Positions 17,307-25,524 of a DNA stretch of 64,000 nucleotides are shown piece after piece (position 1 is the first letter of the stretch; every line of letters starts with the position of its first letter). Below the pieces are notes generated by a model. That model was not told the origin of the DNA, made no database searches, and saw only the letters and a list, made by a program, of their open reading frames with translations. The stretch is taken from positions 1 through 64,000 of the forward strand of contig CAZMBE010000007.1 in NCBI GenBank assembly GCA_964564625.1, written 5' to 3'. The position numbers and the translations under genes are program-made. Source of the DNA: UBA2185 sp964564625. GTDB taxonomy: Bacteria; Desulfobacterota; Syntrophia; Syntrophales; UBA2185.

Positions 17307-18382
17307 TAGAGATAATCTCTCATTTTCTTCGCATCCAGGGCCTCTACCACCTTTTTCACATCCTGGGAACACCCTCTCTTGCAGACCAGGAGCGAATCGT
17401 CCGTCTCCACCACAATCAGGTCTTCCACCCCCACCAGGGCAACGAGCTTTCGCGGGCTGTGGATGAGAGAGTTCCTGGTATCAACACCCACAAAATTACC
17501 ACTTACATGCGTGGAGTTGCCGTGCTCATCTTTCTCCGAAACCTCCCATAGGGCATCCCAGCACCCCATGTCGGACCAGCCGAAATCCCCCCTCACAAGA
17601 AGAACATTCGCCGCCTTTTCCATGACACCGTAATCGATGGACATGGATTGAATCTTTTCATATACCCGATCGACAACACGCTTTTCCCGATGTGAGCCTA
17701 ATGCCGGTTCAATCTCTAACAGACCGTCATGAAGATCGGGAAGCCATCTTTTCAGCGCCCCCAGTATCGTATCAACTCTCCAGACAAACATCCCGCTGTT
17801 CCAGTAAAAACCTCCTTTTTTCAGAAAGGCCTTCGCCTGGGGAAGGGCGGGTTTTTCCCGGATGGATTTTACCTCAAAGATATCTTCGCCTTTCACGGTC
17901 GTTTTTCTTGCACCCTTTTCGAGATAGCCGTATCCTGTCTCCGGACAGGTCGGTGTAATGCCGATGGTGATGAGATAATCACCCCGTCGGGCCATCACGG
18001 TAGCGGCGGAAAGTATATGGCGAAACCGCTTTGCGTCTGTAATCAAATGGTCCGCCGGCAGGACAACCATTATTTCATCGGAGGATTTCCGTGCAATATG
18101 GAGCGCCGCGAGACCAATGCAGGGAGCCGTATTCCTGCCGACGGGTTCAATAATGATGTTTCCCTTAGGTATCTGGGGCACCTGCTTCATCAGTTCCCTG
18201 GCGTGACTGATGCCTGTAACAATCAGGATATTTTCCGCCGGGACCAATGGCACTATCCTGTCAATGGTTTCCTGGATAATAGTCTTTTCACACACGATAT
18301 CAAGCAGGTGTTTGGGCATCTTCTCCCTGCTCCTGGGCCAGAAACGTGTTCCCCTACCACCGGCCATAATGACTGCATACAT
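17306..18382 (-). CDS. manC: Mannose-1-phosphate guanylyltransferase
   Basis: 358-residue nucleotidyltransferase making GDP-mannose from mannose-1-phosphate and GTP. The signature loop YAVIMAGGRGTRFWPRSRE opens the protein, EPVGRNTAPCIGLAAL and VVLPADHLI follow, and FYWNSGMFVW and YGVMEKA complete the pattern. It lacks the C-terminal isomerase domain, so it is the single-function type. The start at 18382 has a strong GAGGAG; an ATG 33 bases upstream has none. First gene of the manC-maf-yggS operon. GDP-mannose would feed surface glycan or GDP-sugar synthesis. Confidence 0.95.
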   Translation of the reverse strand: MYAVIMAGGRGTRFWPRSREKMPKHLLDIVCEKTIIQETIDRIVPLVPAENILIVTGISHARELMKQVPQIPKGNIIIEPVGRNTAPCIGLAALHIARKSSDEIMVVLPADHLITDAKRFRHILSAATVMARRGDYLITIGITPTCPETGYGYLEKGARKTTVKGEDIFEVKSIREKPALPQAKAFLKKGGFYWNSGMFVWRVDTILGALKRWLPDLHDGLLEIEPALGSHREKRVVDRVYEKIQSMSIDYGVMEKAANVLLVRGDFGWSDMGCWDALWEVSEKDEHGNSTHVSGNFVGVDTRNSLIHSPRKLVALVGVEDLIVVETDDSLLVCKRGCSQDVKKVVEALDAKKMRDYL

Positions 18383-18448
18383 ACGAGAACTGCTCTCCTC
18401 CTCTACTTTTTTCACGTGTGACTAACGTACCAAAAGCTCAAATGATTA

Positions 18449-19591
18449 TCAACGCAAATCTCTGCCAAGACGGTCCATCCTGAAGTACTGGAGGAGATCA
18501 AGAAACTTTTGTGAATGAATGGGGTTTTCTTTCATGGCAAAGAGGTGTGTCTCACAGAAACAATCAAACGATCCGAATGCCGGAATTGACCAGTCCGCAA
18601 TCCGGCTTACCGCCGAAGCCACCTCATGCTCCAGCGAAGTGTGTGCACGTATAGCAAGAGGTACGCACCTGTCGGCATGGTCTCTCAGATAATCGATATG
18701 CCAGAAGAAATTTTTTCTCTTTCTCAGATGCCTTTCTATCCGTTTTGTCAGGTTTGTTCGTGCCGTCCCCACGTAGATATAATACCCGCGGGGAAACGAA
18801 ACCTGTCCGAGGCTTCCCACAGAAATGACGCTATCCCGGAGGATGTGCAGGATGAGGATATAGCTCCCTCCATCTTGCGCTTCCCTGCGGAGAACTTCCC
18901 AGGGAATGTCCAATTCGCGAATGTTCTCCCCAAGGGATAGATCATCTTTCCATGAAACGCTTACGGCCCTGTAAATGAGTTTGTCCTTGAGAGTAAGGAA
19001 TGTCCGCGCAAAATCAAAATCCGTGTGATAATCGGGTAAGAAATACCGCCCCCGGGGCCAGTGCACAACAAAAACAACACCGCATCGCATTCCTTTTTCA
19101 GCCAGTCCGGCAAGCGTGAGCAGGTGCTTCCTTCCCCTCTCCGTGACGGCATCGGGAAACATGGCGACGTGTTTGCCGAACAGGGTGCATGATTTCACCT
19201 CCAGAACATACTGTGTATGACTATGCTGCACGAAGAAATCAAAACGGCTGTTCCCGAAGGCGGCTTCCTGCTTTATGATCCTAGCCTGCTCCAAGCCGCG
19301 GATTTTATTGTTCTCGAGGAGGAACCTCACCGCCATGTTCGTCTTTTGCGTGTGAAGCAGCACAGGTACACCGTCCCGATATACGGCAACAACGCTATAG
19401 GCGGTAGACCTCTCCGGCGCAGGATCATGTTTTACAAGGCTGACAACCCTGCCCGGCAGAAGAAGCTCCCACAGACGCCCCGGGTTGGGAAGGTGGGCCT
19501 GGACGATTTGACCGCCCAGTTCACACTCAACGGCGAATCTGTTCAGCCTCCTGAGAAATATCCCTTGCACCAGATTCGGGAAAAGACGCAT
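18449..19591 (-). CDS. SfsA nuclease fused to DUF123 (GIY-YIG) domain
   Basis: 380-residue fusion. The first 230 residues are SfsA: QAHLPNPGRLWELL, NNKIRGLEQARIIKQE, SRFDFF and the catalytic YVLEVKSCTL. Past residue 235 is a DUF123 domain of the GIY-YIG type: GSYILILHI, FPRGYYIYVGTA, NLTKRIERHLRK, FFWHIDYLRD and FDCFCETHLF. SfsA binds and cleaves DNA or RNA; DUF123 proteins are nuclease-like. The combined protein may be a two-headed nuclease. The ATG at 19591 has AAGGT upstream; alternatives at 19606 and 19663 exist. It is divergent from the methyltransferase gene. Confidence 0.9.
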   Translation of the reverse strand: MRLFPNLVQGIFLRRLNRFAVECELGGQIVQAHLPNPGRLWELLLPGRVVSLVKHDPAPERSTAYSVVAVYRDGVPVLLHTQKTNMAVRFLLENNKIRGLEQARIIKQEAAFGNSRFDFFVQHSHTQYVLEVKSCTLFGKHVAMFPDAVTERGRKHLLTLAGLAEKGMRCGVVFVVHWPRGRYFLPDYHTDFDFARTFLTLKDKLIYRAVSVSWKDDLSLGENIRELDIPWEVLRREAQDGGSYILILHILRDSVISVGSLGQVSFPRGYYIYVGTARTNLTKRIERHLRKRKNFFWHIDYLRDHADRCVPLAIRAHTSLEHEVASAVSRIADWSIPAFGSFDCFCETHLFAMKENPIHSQKFLDLLQYFRMDRLGRDLR

Positions 19592-19674
19592 ACTTTTTAC
19601 CTTCATGCAAAGTCTCTTGCATTTTATGAGATTAGCCGATACATTGCCACAAAATAAAACCATTTTTACTTGCC

Positions 19675-20865
19675 GTGAACCGAAGATACCCCAAAATATT
19701 CCTTAAACCGGGCCGTGAAGCCTCCCTTCTAAGGGGCCATCCGTGGATTTTTTCCGGCGCGCTTTCCTCGGTAGAGGGAAAACCCGAACCCGGCGATATT
19801 GCCGTTGCGGTCACCCATGAAGGAATCCCCGTCGCCCTAGGTTTTTACAATCCTGTCTCTGACATCACCTTTCGATTACTGACACCCGACACGACAACAT
19901 CTATCGATACACTCTTCTGGCAAACGCGTATCCGAACGTCGACTGCCCTGAGAGAAAAAGTGGTGCCTGAGGGAACGACGGCCTATCGTCTGGTCAATGC
20001 GGAAGGCGACTTGATGCCGGGACTTGTTGTGGACAGATATGGCGATTATTTAGTCCTCTCCATTGCCACGGCGGGAATGGAGCAACACCGTCAGGAAATT
20101 CTCAATGTTCTTTCTGAAGAGTTACAACCCCTTGGCATCTACGAGAGAAGTGAAGGCCGGGCACGACAGTTAGAGGCGCTGGAAGATCGGACTGGTTCCA
20201 TATATGGCGAACACCTGCCAGAAACATTAGAAATCACGGAAAACTGTCTGCATTTCAAGGTTGATATATTAACAGGACAAAAGACCGGCTTTTTCCTTGA
20301 TCAGCGGCCAAACAGGGAGCTTGTGGAACGGTTCAGTTACAAGGCTGACGTTTTGAACTGTTTCTCATACACAGGAGCCTTTTCCGTGTACGCTGCCCGG
20401 GGAGGGGCCAAACGTGTCATATCCGTGGAAGCATCAGAGACGGCAAATGCAATAGCACGGTATAATCTTCAGAGAAACAACTTTTCCATCGAACAGCATC
20501 CTGTTTTTCGCGATGATGTTTTTACCTATCTCCGTGGGGCGGATGAGCTTTTCGATCTTATTATTCTTGACCCACCGGCTTTCGCAAAGTCAAAAAGAGA
20601 TATAGTGAAAGCCGCAAGGGGCTACAAGGATATCAACTTGCATGCTGCCAAATCCCTCAGGGAAGGTGGCATCCTCGCCACATTTTCCTGCTCCAATCAT
20701 ATAGACGAGCTTCTTTTCCATAAGATTGTCCTTGGCGCTGTCCGCGATGCGGGAAAATCTGCCCGGTTGCTTTGCACCATGGGACCCGGCCCCGACCACC
20801 CAACGAATCTCGCCCATCCGGAGGGTCGTTATCTGAAAGGATTGTTGCTGAGCCTATCAGGATGA
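19675..20865 (+). CDS. Class I SAM-dependent rRNA methyltransferase, RlmI-like
   Basis: 396 residues. An N-terminal PUA domain (LKPGREASLLRGHPWIFSGA) precedes the RlmI-type central region and a Rossmann methyltransferase domain (DVLNCFSYTGAFSVYAARGG), with ILDPPAFAKSK as the catalytic motif and CSNHID later. The family methylates C5 of a 23S rRNA cytosine; the exact position here is inferred. The start is a GTG with no clear ribosome-binding site. Divergent from sfsA. Confidence 0.92.
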   Translation: MNRRYPKIFLKPGREASLLRGHPWIFSGALSSVEGKPEPGDIAVAVTHEGIPVALGFYNPVSDITFRLLTPDTTTSIDTLFWQTRIRTSTALREKVVPEGTTAYRLVNAEGDLMPGLVVDRYGDYLVLSIATAGMEQHRQEILNVLSEELQPLGIYERSEGRARQLEALEDRTGSIYGEHLPETLEITENCLHFKVDILTGQKTGFFLDQRPNRELVERFSYKADVLNCFSYTGAFSVYAARGGAKRVISVEASETANAIARYNLQRNNFSIEQHPVFRDDVFTYLRGADELFDLIILDPPAFAKSKRDIVKAARGYKDINLHAAKSLREGGILATFSCSNHIDELLFHKIVLGAVRDAGKSARLLCTMGPGPDHPTNLAHPEGRYLKGLLLSLSG

Positions 20866-20914
20866 TCCTGCATACATGAACCAACGTGAAGTACACAGGA
20901 ACGGGACTACGGCT

Positions 20915-21343
20915 TTACGGGATAGCCGGTTTCAAAAGGTTGTTTGCTATCTTCTCATGGATTAGTTGAGATGCCATATTATTTCCCGACAAACCTACTC
21001 GCACAGACACGGAGGTTTGAACCTTTGATACGTATTCAACCACTATCTGCACCTTCTCATCGTGTGCGATTGCGTTTACTGTGCCCGAAGAAATCTTTCG
21101 CTCCTTCTCAACGGCAGACGCTTTCATGTCCGCCAGGGTTTGTTCACATGCCTTCCAAACCATATCGAGAGGATAGTTGTAAGTCGTATTTAAATATCCG
21201 TCCGTGTAGATAAAACTTCCGGAACTGACGCCGATTGTTCTGCTGCCCACCGTCAATCCGGCGTCACAGCCTGCAATGAGTGCCACAAAGATGATGAGCA
21301 GCATCCAATGGTTATTTCTCGTGAAAGCATTTCTGATGTTCAT
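20915..21343 (-). CDS. DUF3568 family lipoprotein
   Basis: 142 residues. A lipoprotein signal (LLIIFVALIAGC, with the lipidated Cys at 26) is followed by the DUF3568 core: YPLDMVWKACEQTLADMK, then VNAIAHDEKVQIVVEYVS and a closing IHEKIANNLL. The family is an uncharacterised envelope lipoprotein, common in Desulfobacterota. A GAGGAGGT lies nine bases before the ATG. The mature protein is expected to be membrane-anchored on the periplasmic side. Confidence 0.87.
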   Translation of the reverse strand: MNIRNAFTRNNHWMLLIIFVALIAGCDAGLTVGSRTIGVSSGSFIYTDGYLNTTYNYPLDMVWKACEQTLADMKASAVEKERKISSGTVNAIAHDEKVQIVVEYVSKVQTSVSVRVGLSGNNMASQLIHEKIANNLLKPAIP

Positions 21344-21474
21344 ATGATGTTTTACCTCCTCAACAAGTTTTGTCGTACGTCCATGAAATACCTGCCATAG
21401 AATTAAGGCAGAAATAGTACCCGTTCACTTGCTTTTCCCGCAGCACGCGAAGGTGTGTACGGTCGTTACCGGAT

Positions 21475-22329
21475 TCAGAAGCCGGGAACTTTAAGTGAAT
21501 AGTACACAGCTCGAAGGACGGCCCATAGCAGAAAAGCGGCAGTTATCACTATACAGCCTGCCGCCAGAACACGATGGAGAAGATTTTCTCTTTCCTTTTC
21601 ATGGTATCCCAGCACATGGGCCATCAGAACGCCGGAGATAACACCTCCACCATGGGCCCAGTTGTTGATTCCAGGTACCAGCAGTCCGAATATAACAATT
21701 CCGATTATCCATCCCATGGCTTGCTTGTAAATGACCTCTCCGTAGAAGCCTCCTCTGCTTTTTCCATAGTATAGGATGGCGCCGATAAGACCGCAGATAC
21801 TGGCAGACGCACCGATAGTAAATGGTACTCCAGCAATATATGAAATGAAAAATCCTGCTATCCCGGTAAGGGTATAAATGACAAAAAACCGGTTAAACCC
21901 GAACTCACGTAACACGAACAACCCCAGTTGACCAAGGGCGGCCATGTTGAAGAAAATATGAAGGATGCTGCCGTGAAGGAAGGAGGCGGTTACCAATGTC
22001 CACCACAGGCCATAGATATTAATCGGAATAGTTCCCGTCGCACCAAGAAGGAAGAGACTCTTGTCGGATGGGGATAAAAAAGTAAGAGGATTGACCGAAA
22101 CTCCCAGGGATGAAGGGTTTAATAAAATCGATAAGACATACAATGCAATGTTGACATAGAGGATGATTTTCACGGCATCGAGAGTATCCAATGAAAATCT
22201 GCTAAACAAGCCTCTCTTCCACTGCGCCCCGGGCTTTGATACCCCGCAGTAAGGACATGCAGGTTCATCCGCGCTGATCAGCTTGCGGCAATTCGGGCAA
22301 AGCATTGACTTTTTTTCTCTCGTGGGCAC
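21475..22329 (-). CDS. Rhomboid family intramembrane serine protease with zinc ribbon
   Basis: 284 residues. The N-terminus has a zinc ribbon (CPNC and CPYC) before a six- to seven-helix rhomboid core. Conserved landmarks are WWTLVTASFLHGSILHIFFNM, the nucleophile region GASASICGLIGA, and NNWAHGGG with the catalytic His. The usual GxSG is GASA here, so the residue after the serine is altered. The start is a GTG at 22329; an ATG at 22305 is equally plausible. Inner-membrane location; substrate unknown. Confidence 0.9.
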   Translation of the reverse strand: MPTREKKSMLCPNCRKLISADEPACPYCGVSKPGAQWKRGLFSRFSLDTLDAVKIILYVNIALYVLSILLNPSSLGVSVNPLTFLSPSDKSLFLLGATGTIPINIYGLWWTLVTASFLHGSILHIFFNMAALGQLGLFVLREFGFNRFFVIYTLTGIAGFFISYIAGVPFTIGASASICGLIGAILYYGKSRGGFYGEVIYKQAMGWIIGIVIFGLLVPGINNWAHGGGVISGVLMAHVLGYHEKERENLLHRVLAAGCIVITAAFLLWAVLRAVYYSLKVPGF

Positions 22330-22653
22330 GCTGCGAACCTAAAGTATCATACAAATATAAGAAAATCTCGTATTGCGAAGAACAGACCTGATATGTTTTG
22401 CATACCTCCATATCACGTGAATAACATTAATCGCAAGCGCGATTTAGCTCTATCACGGTACCATCCATGACAACCCTTTTAACTTGACATGCCACCCTAA
22501 CTCAGTTATTTTTTGGCGCAGACTACTTTTCAGAGGAATGTTCTGTCTTTACTGCCTGCATGGACCTACATACATCATGCATGGTACTTCCATTATAAAG
22601 AACTGCACATGAATCGACAGCAGTGATGAACCTCGAAAGGAAAATAAGGCAAC
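22330..22653. other. Divergent intergenic region with a clear promoter
   Basis: 324 bases between the rhomboid and UDG-like genes. It contains one good sigma70-type promoter toward the right (listed separately). A short dyad, AATCGC-AAGC-GCGATT, lies near 22430-22446. I see no gene or remnant in it. Confidence 0.5.
22484..22512 (+). promoter_or_regulatory. Predicted sigma70 promoter for the UDG-like gene
   Basis: TTGACA at 22484-22489, a 17-base spacer, and TATTTT at 22507-22512. Transcription would begin near 22519 and give a leader of about 135 bases before the ATG at 22654. Confidence 0.5.
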
Positions 22654-23337
22654 ATGGATGTACAGGAATGGGCCGAAGATTTAGTGACAGAAGTCTATGA
22701 AAAATGGGAAACATATGGGGATAAATACAATTTCAGCGAATGCGGCTTTCGGGTTTTTTACTCCCCCGTTGTTCCGACTCCAGACCTGATGATCATAGGC
22801 CATCACCCGGACAGTGATGATAAACCTTTTAGTAAAGAAGAAGACTCTCGGCTCCCGGAATTTCATGAATACTTGTATCATGATTCAAAGATAGCGAGAA
22901 AAATGATATATCTTTTTGAAGGTGTCGATCGGTATGATTGGCTGGAAAATAGTGTGAAGCTGAATTTGGTTTTCTTCAAAAGTGAAAATGCAGGGCAATG
23001 GTCAACAATGGAGCAGGATCTGAGGAGTGATCTGGAGATGTTCTGTTTTAGAAAGGTGAATGATATTATTGACACCCTTAAGCCGCGATATATCATCACT
23101 GAAGGCCTAAACGTTTTTGATACGCTCACACACTCTATACTGACGGGATGTGAGAAACCGGAAGTAAAATTCGGCTACACCGGCAGAAAAATTTATGCCC
23201 GGAGCAGCTATGGCAACACGCAGATAATCGGCTTGGTGCACCTGGCGAAAGAACGTATAAGCTATCCCGAATGGAACAGTGTGAAGGACTATCTGAAAAC
23301 TGATTTGAAAGATATAGAGGAAATGTACCTGCATTAA
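22654..23337 (+). CDS. Uncharacterised protein, possible uracil-DNA-glycosylase-like fold
   Basis: 227 residues, acidic, no signal peptide. The segment FRVFYSPVVPTPDLMIIGHHPDSDD resembles the UDG-superfamily pattern in which a strand leads into a GxxPG-type loop, and LVHLAKERISYPEW near the C-terminus could be the second active-site His loop. KPRYIITEGLNVFDTL matches the middle strand-helix of that fold. No catalytic residue can be assigned with confidence. AAGG stands five bases before the ATG, and a promoter is visible upstream, so it is a real gene. Confidence 0.7.
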   Translation: MDVQEWAEDLVTEVYEKWETYGDKYNFSECGFRVFYSPVVPTPDLMIIGHHPDSDDKPFSKEEDSRLPEFHEYLYHDSKIARKMIYLFEGVDRYDWLENSVKLNLVFFKSENAGQWSTMEQDLRSDLEMFCFRKVNDIIDTLKPRYIITEGLNVFDTLTHSILTGCEKPEVKFGYTGRKIYARSSYGNTQIIGLVHLAKERISYPEWNSVKDYLKTDLKDIEEMYLH

Positions 23338-23390
23338 AATCCCTCCCACGCTCCCCTTGCTAAAGAGGAGCGCTCGCGGGTTTCAATTTT
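23336..23390. repeat. Palindromic half-element downstream of the UDG-like gene
   Basis: Begins at the stop codon with AAATCCCTCCC and ends GGGTTTCAATTTT. An inner imperfect hairpin GCTCCCCTT/AAGAGGAGC lies between. The opening matches the outer arm of the repeat at 4221-4293. It could serve as a transcription terminator. Confidence 0.5.
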
Positions 23391-23464
23391 ATACAAAAGG
23401 CTCCATGAGGATGTAACGCAGGACGAGTCACCAGTCTCAATAACAATCAAAGGAGGATGGAAGA

Positions 23465-24004
23465 ATGACCAAGGAAGAAAAGATTGAAGCTATCAGACAA
23501 AGAGCCAGGAAAAATTTTTCATTGGGTTATAATTGTGCTGAGTGTGTAACGGAAGCGGTGTTTGGTTTGATGGAAAAAGAATTCCCTGACGAAGCAAAGA
23601 AGATGGCAACAGGATTTGGCGGCGGCATCGGCCTCTTCGGAGATACCTGCGGGGCTCTCGTCGGCGCCGTCATGGCGGTGAGCGCTGTCCATGGGAGAAG
23701 TAAGCTGCCCGAAGGCGAAGGCAAAGAAGCCATGTTAAAAGGAAAGGAACAACTGTATGGCAAGCCCGGCCTGTATCGTCTGTTCAACCAGATACCCAAT
23801 CGACTTAAAGCGAAATACAACAAGACGATCTGCAGGGATCTGACTTCTCAATGGCACGAGAGTTGGCTTTGCCGTGATCACGCCCTCTTCTGCCGGGAAA
23901 TCATTACAGATGCGGCAGGCATTGCGGCTGAACTCATTCTTTCCGACAAAGACACCCTTGCATCGAAACCGTTTGGCGACAACGTAGAAAATTTGAAGGA
24001 CTGA
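23465..24004 (+). CDS. C_GCAxxG_C_C family redox protein
   Basis: 179 residues of the C_GCAxxG_C_C family, named for its spaced cysteines: YNCAECV (residues 22-26), FGDTCGALVGAVMAVSAVHG around residues 60-75, then ICRD, WLCRDH and FC. Members are small, cytoplasmic, probably metal- or cluster-binding proteins of anaerobes, often near redox enzymes; function is not established. GGAGG lies nine bases before the ATG. It is monocistronic. Confidence 0.9.
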   Translation: MTKEEKIEAIRQRARKNFSLGYNCAECVTEAVFGLMEKEFPDEAKKMATGFGGGIGLFGDTCGALVGAVMAVSAVHGRSKLPEGEGKEAMLKGKEQLYGKPGLYRLFNQIPNRLKAKYNKTICRDLTSQWHESWLCRDHALFCREIITDAAGIAAELILSDKDTLASKPFGDNVENLKD

Positions 24005-24065
24005 CATTAATTATCGAGACAAGATTTTCAACAAGGGCATTCCGTTCCATGTCTTCCAATAGACG

Positions 24066-24106
24066 TGTGTTCAGATATCGCACATACTGTTCGATATCTG
24101 AACACA
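24066..24106. promoter_or_regulatory. Long perfect palindrome
   Basis: TGTGTTCAGATATCG at 24066-24080, an 11-base spacer, then its exact complement CGATATCTGAACACA at 24092-24106. There is no T-run after it, so a simple terminator is unlikely. It may be an operator, a recombinase site or a processed RNA hairpin. Confidence 0.5.
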
Positions 24107-24549
24107 TATTGATGCCCCTTCCCTCCTGCATTCACTGGTGTTGCTGCTTCATTTAGTGCGATGATCGCACGCATACCGTATAATGCAGAAGGAAATGGCG
24201 AATGACTTTGCCGCTCTATCCATCGATGTAACATCACTATTATAGTTTATAATATATTGATTTTACAAGATAATATAATGCCATGCACTATTGTTTAAAA
24301 TTTCACAGATTAATGGTCTCAGGGTGGCAAACGTTTTGCATTATTTGTACACAAACAGAGAGACCTCTCGAGACGGGAAGAAACCTTTGAGATTTTAATC
24401 TTGATGAATTAATACATGAAAGGCATTTCTCAGGGGTCTCGCAGGACTTATAATAATTCATAGACTATAAAGGGGGAGAAGAAGCATCGGTTTGTAACAG
24501 CGGTATCAGGTTTAAGAAGTTATCAAAGAGTGGTTCTACTTGCAGTGTG

Positions 24550-24612
24550 AGGTTCTTTAAAATTCGAATTCGGTGGGTGGTATTCGTCTCCTCCTTTTAC
24601 CATCCACCGACT
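24550..24612. repeat. Hairpin repeat, unit 1
   Basis: GAGGTTCTTT leads into CGGTGGGTGGTA (24571-24582), whose complement TACCATCCACCG lies at 24598-24609 with one G-U pair. The loop contains CTCCTCCTTTT. Unit 2 begins about 100 bases downstream with the same order of blocks. Confidence 0.6.
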
Positions 24613-24648
24613 TATTTGCGATTTTGATAGAAAGGGTTTGTAGCACAT

Positions 24649-24712
24649 AGGCTCTTTCAGTTCATAAAGAGGTGGATGGTTTCTTTCCCTCCTTTTGCCA
24701 TCCACCTTTTTT
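24649..24712 (+). terminator. Hairpin repeat, unit 2, with intrinsic terminator
   Basis: AGGCTCTTT leads into GGTGGATGG (24671-24679), paired with CCATCCACC (24698-24706) and followed directly by six T residues. The flanking AAAGA/TTTTT extends the stem. The loop has CCCTCCTTTT, as in unit 1. It is a strong intrinsic terminator on the plus strand and a diverged duplicate of unit 1. Confidence 0.65.
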
Positions 24713-24819
24713 GTGTCTTAAAACTTACACTGAAAGCATTGGAATTTTACATTATATTTGCCCTTTCATAGTGCTATCGGGCTTACATGATATTGTGATG
24801 TATAGGGATAATATATTAT

Positions 24820-25116
24820 ATGGCAAGTGTCGACGTGGAAAAATGTACGAATGGTATCTGCGTAATCATTCGTGAAAGTTACATCAAGGCGCGCATTATT
24901 AAAATTAAAACAAATGAACAGTTTTATATTGAAGAAACGATAAAACTGGCAAGCAATGGAATTTCCACTCAACTGTCAAGCCATTCGAGAACACCGGAAG
25001 GCTATCAGATGTTTCTTCATGAAAATGTAGATGGCGGATTGATATGCCAGCAGATTTTAAATACATTATTCCGTTTGCCCAATGGCAGCGTTATTGTTGA
25101 GAGAATTAATTGTTGA
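24820..25116 (+). CDS. Small hypothetical protein, orphan
   Basis: 98 residues, not recognised. It has no signal or membrane segment; three cysteines (C9, C14, C76, within MASVDVEKCTNGICVII and GGLICQQIL) and a mixed hydrophobic pattern suggest a small folded domain. Base composition is more AT-rich than the surroundings. A weak AGGGA lies about 12 bases before the ATG. Position between hairpin repeats and an aminotransferase remnant makes a recently acquired or decaying gene plausible. Confidence 0.45.
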   Translation: MASVDVEKCTNGICVIIRESYIKARIIKIKTNEQFYIEETIKLASNGISTQLSSHSRTPEGYQMFLHENVDGGLICQQILNTLFRLPNGSVIVERINC

Positions 25117-25136
25117 ACATAAAGAGTCAGTCAATT

Positions 25137-25420
25137 TTAAGCAAATTGGTCGCTGACAATTCTGCTATACTCCCTATCGTTTGATGACATTCTTTGTATC
25201 TGCCTGATTGCTTGCCTGACCCGATCGTTATTTTTCACCGGGACAAGCCGGAGAGAACCCTCACTTTCTTCCCCAAAACAATTTTCCGCAGAAACGGCCA
25301 CTTCCAACTCTATAACACCCTTAGAGAAAACCTCGGTGGCGCCCATACTACGGATTCGTTCGGGTAAACAAATCCACACATTGACAGCATCTCGACAAGA
25401 TTGTATACCCCCACGGCATG
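25137..25420 (-). pseudogene. C-terminal remnant of a class I aminotransferase (AlaC/DapL-like)
   Basis: The minus-strand frame reads RDAVNVWICLPERIRSMG, then ELEVAVSAENCFGEESEG, SLRLVPVKNNDRVRQAIR and an ending QIQRM. This follows the last 70 or so residues of AlaC/LL-DAP-type aminotransferases (MFVWA-IPE, VAVSPG-GFGE-GEG-VRxALVEN-RIRQA). The PLP-lysine part and the rest of the enzyme are absent upstream, and the divergent HAD gene begins about 100 bases away. It is therefore a truncated relic. Confidence 0.6.
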
Positions 25421-25524
25421 TAAGGCGGATAAAACGATTGACCCTGTATAGTATGAGTGATACAGACTGAACAACGGGGCGGTTGCATCATAATTGCTTC
25501 TGTCTTTAGGTGTATAGAACATAT

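Larger units (their letters stand above)
24005..24819. other. 815-base gene-poor region with repeats and hairpins
   Basis: AT-rich stretch without a convincing gene. It holds a 15-base-pair palindrome at 24066-24106, a pair of diverged direct repeats each carrying a strong hairpin (24550-24712), and several TATAAT-like boxes without matching -35 boxes. Two short minus-strand frames (24028-24237 and 23934-24131) show no family resemblance. Together with remnants further right, it looks like a degraded or laterally exchanged interval. Confidence 0.5.

Noticed and set aside
24523..24705. Minus-strand 60-codon frame with an internal repeat of HPP and KEP motifs
   Set aside because: The apparent protein repeat is explained by the DNA-level hairpin duplication; there is no ribosome-binding site and codons fall inside stems.
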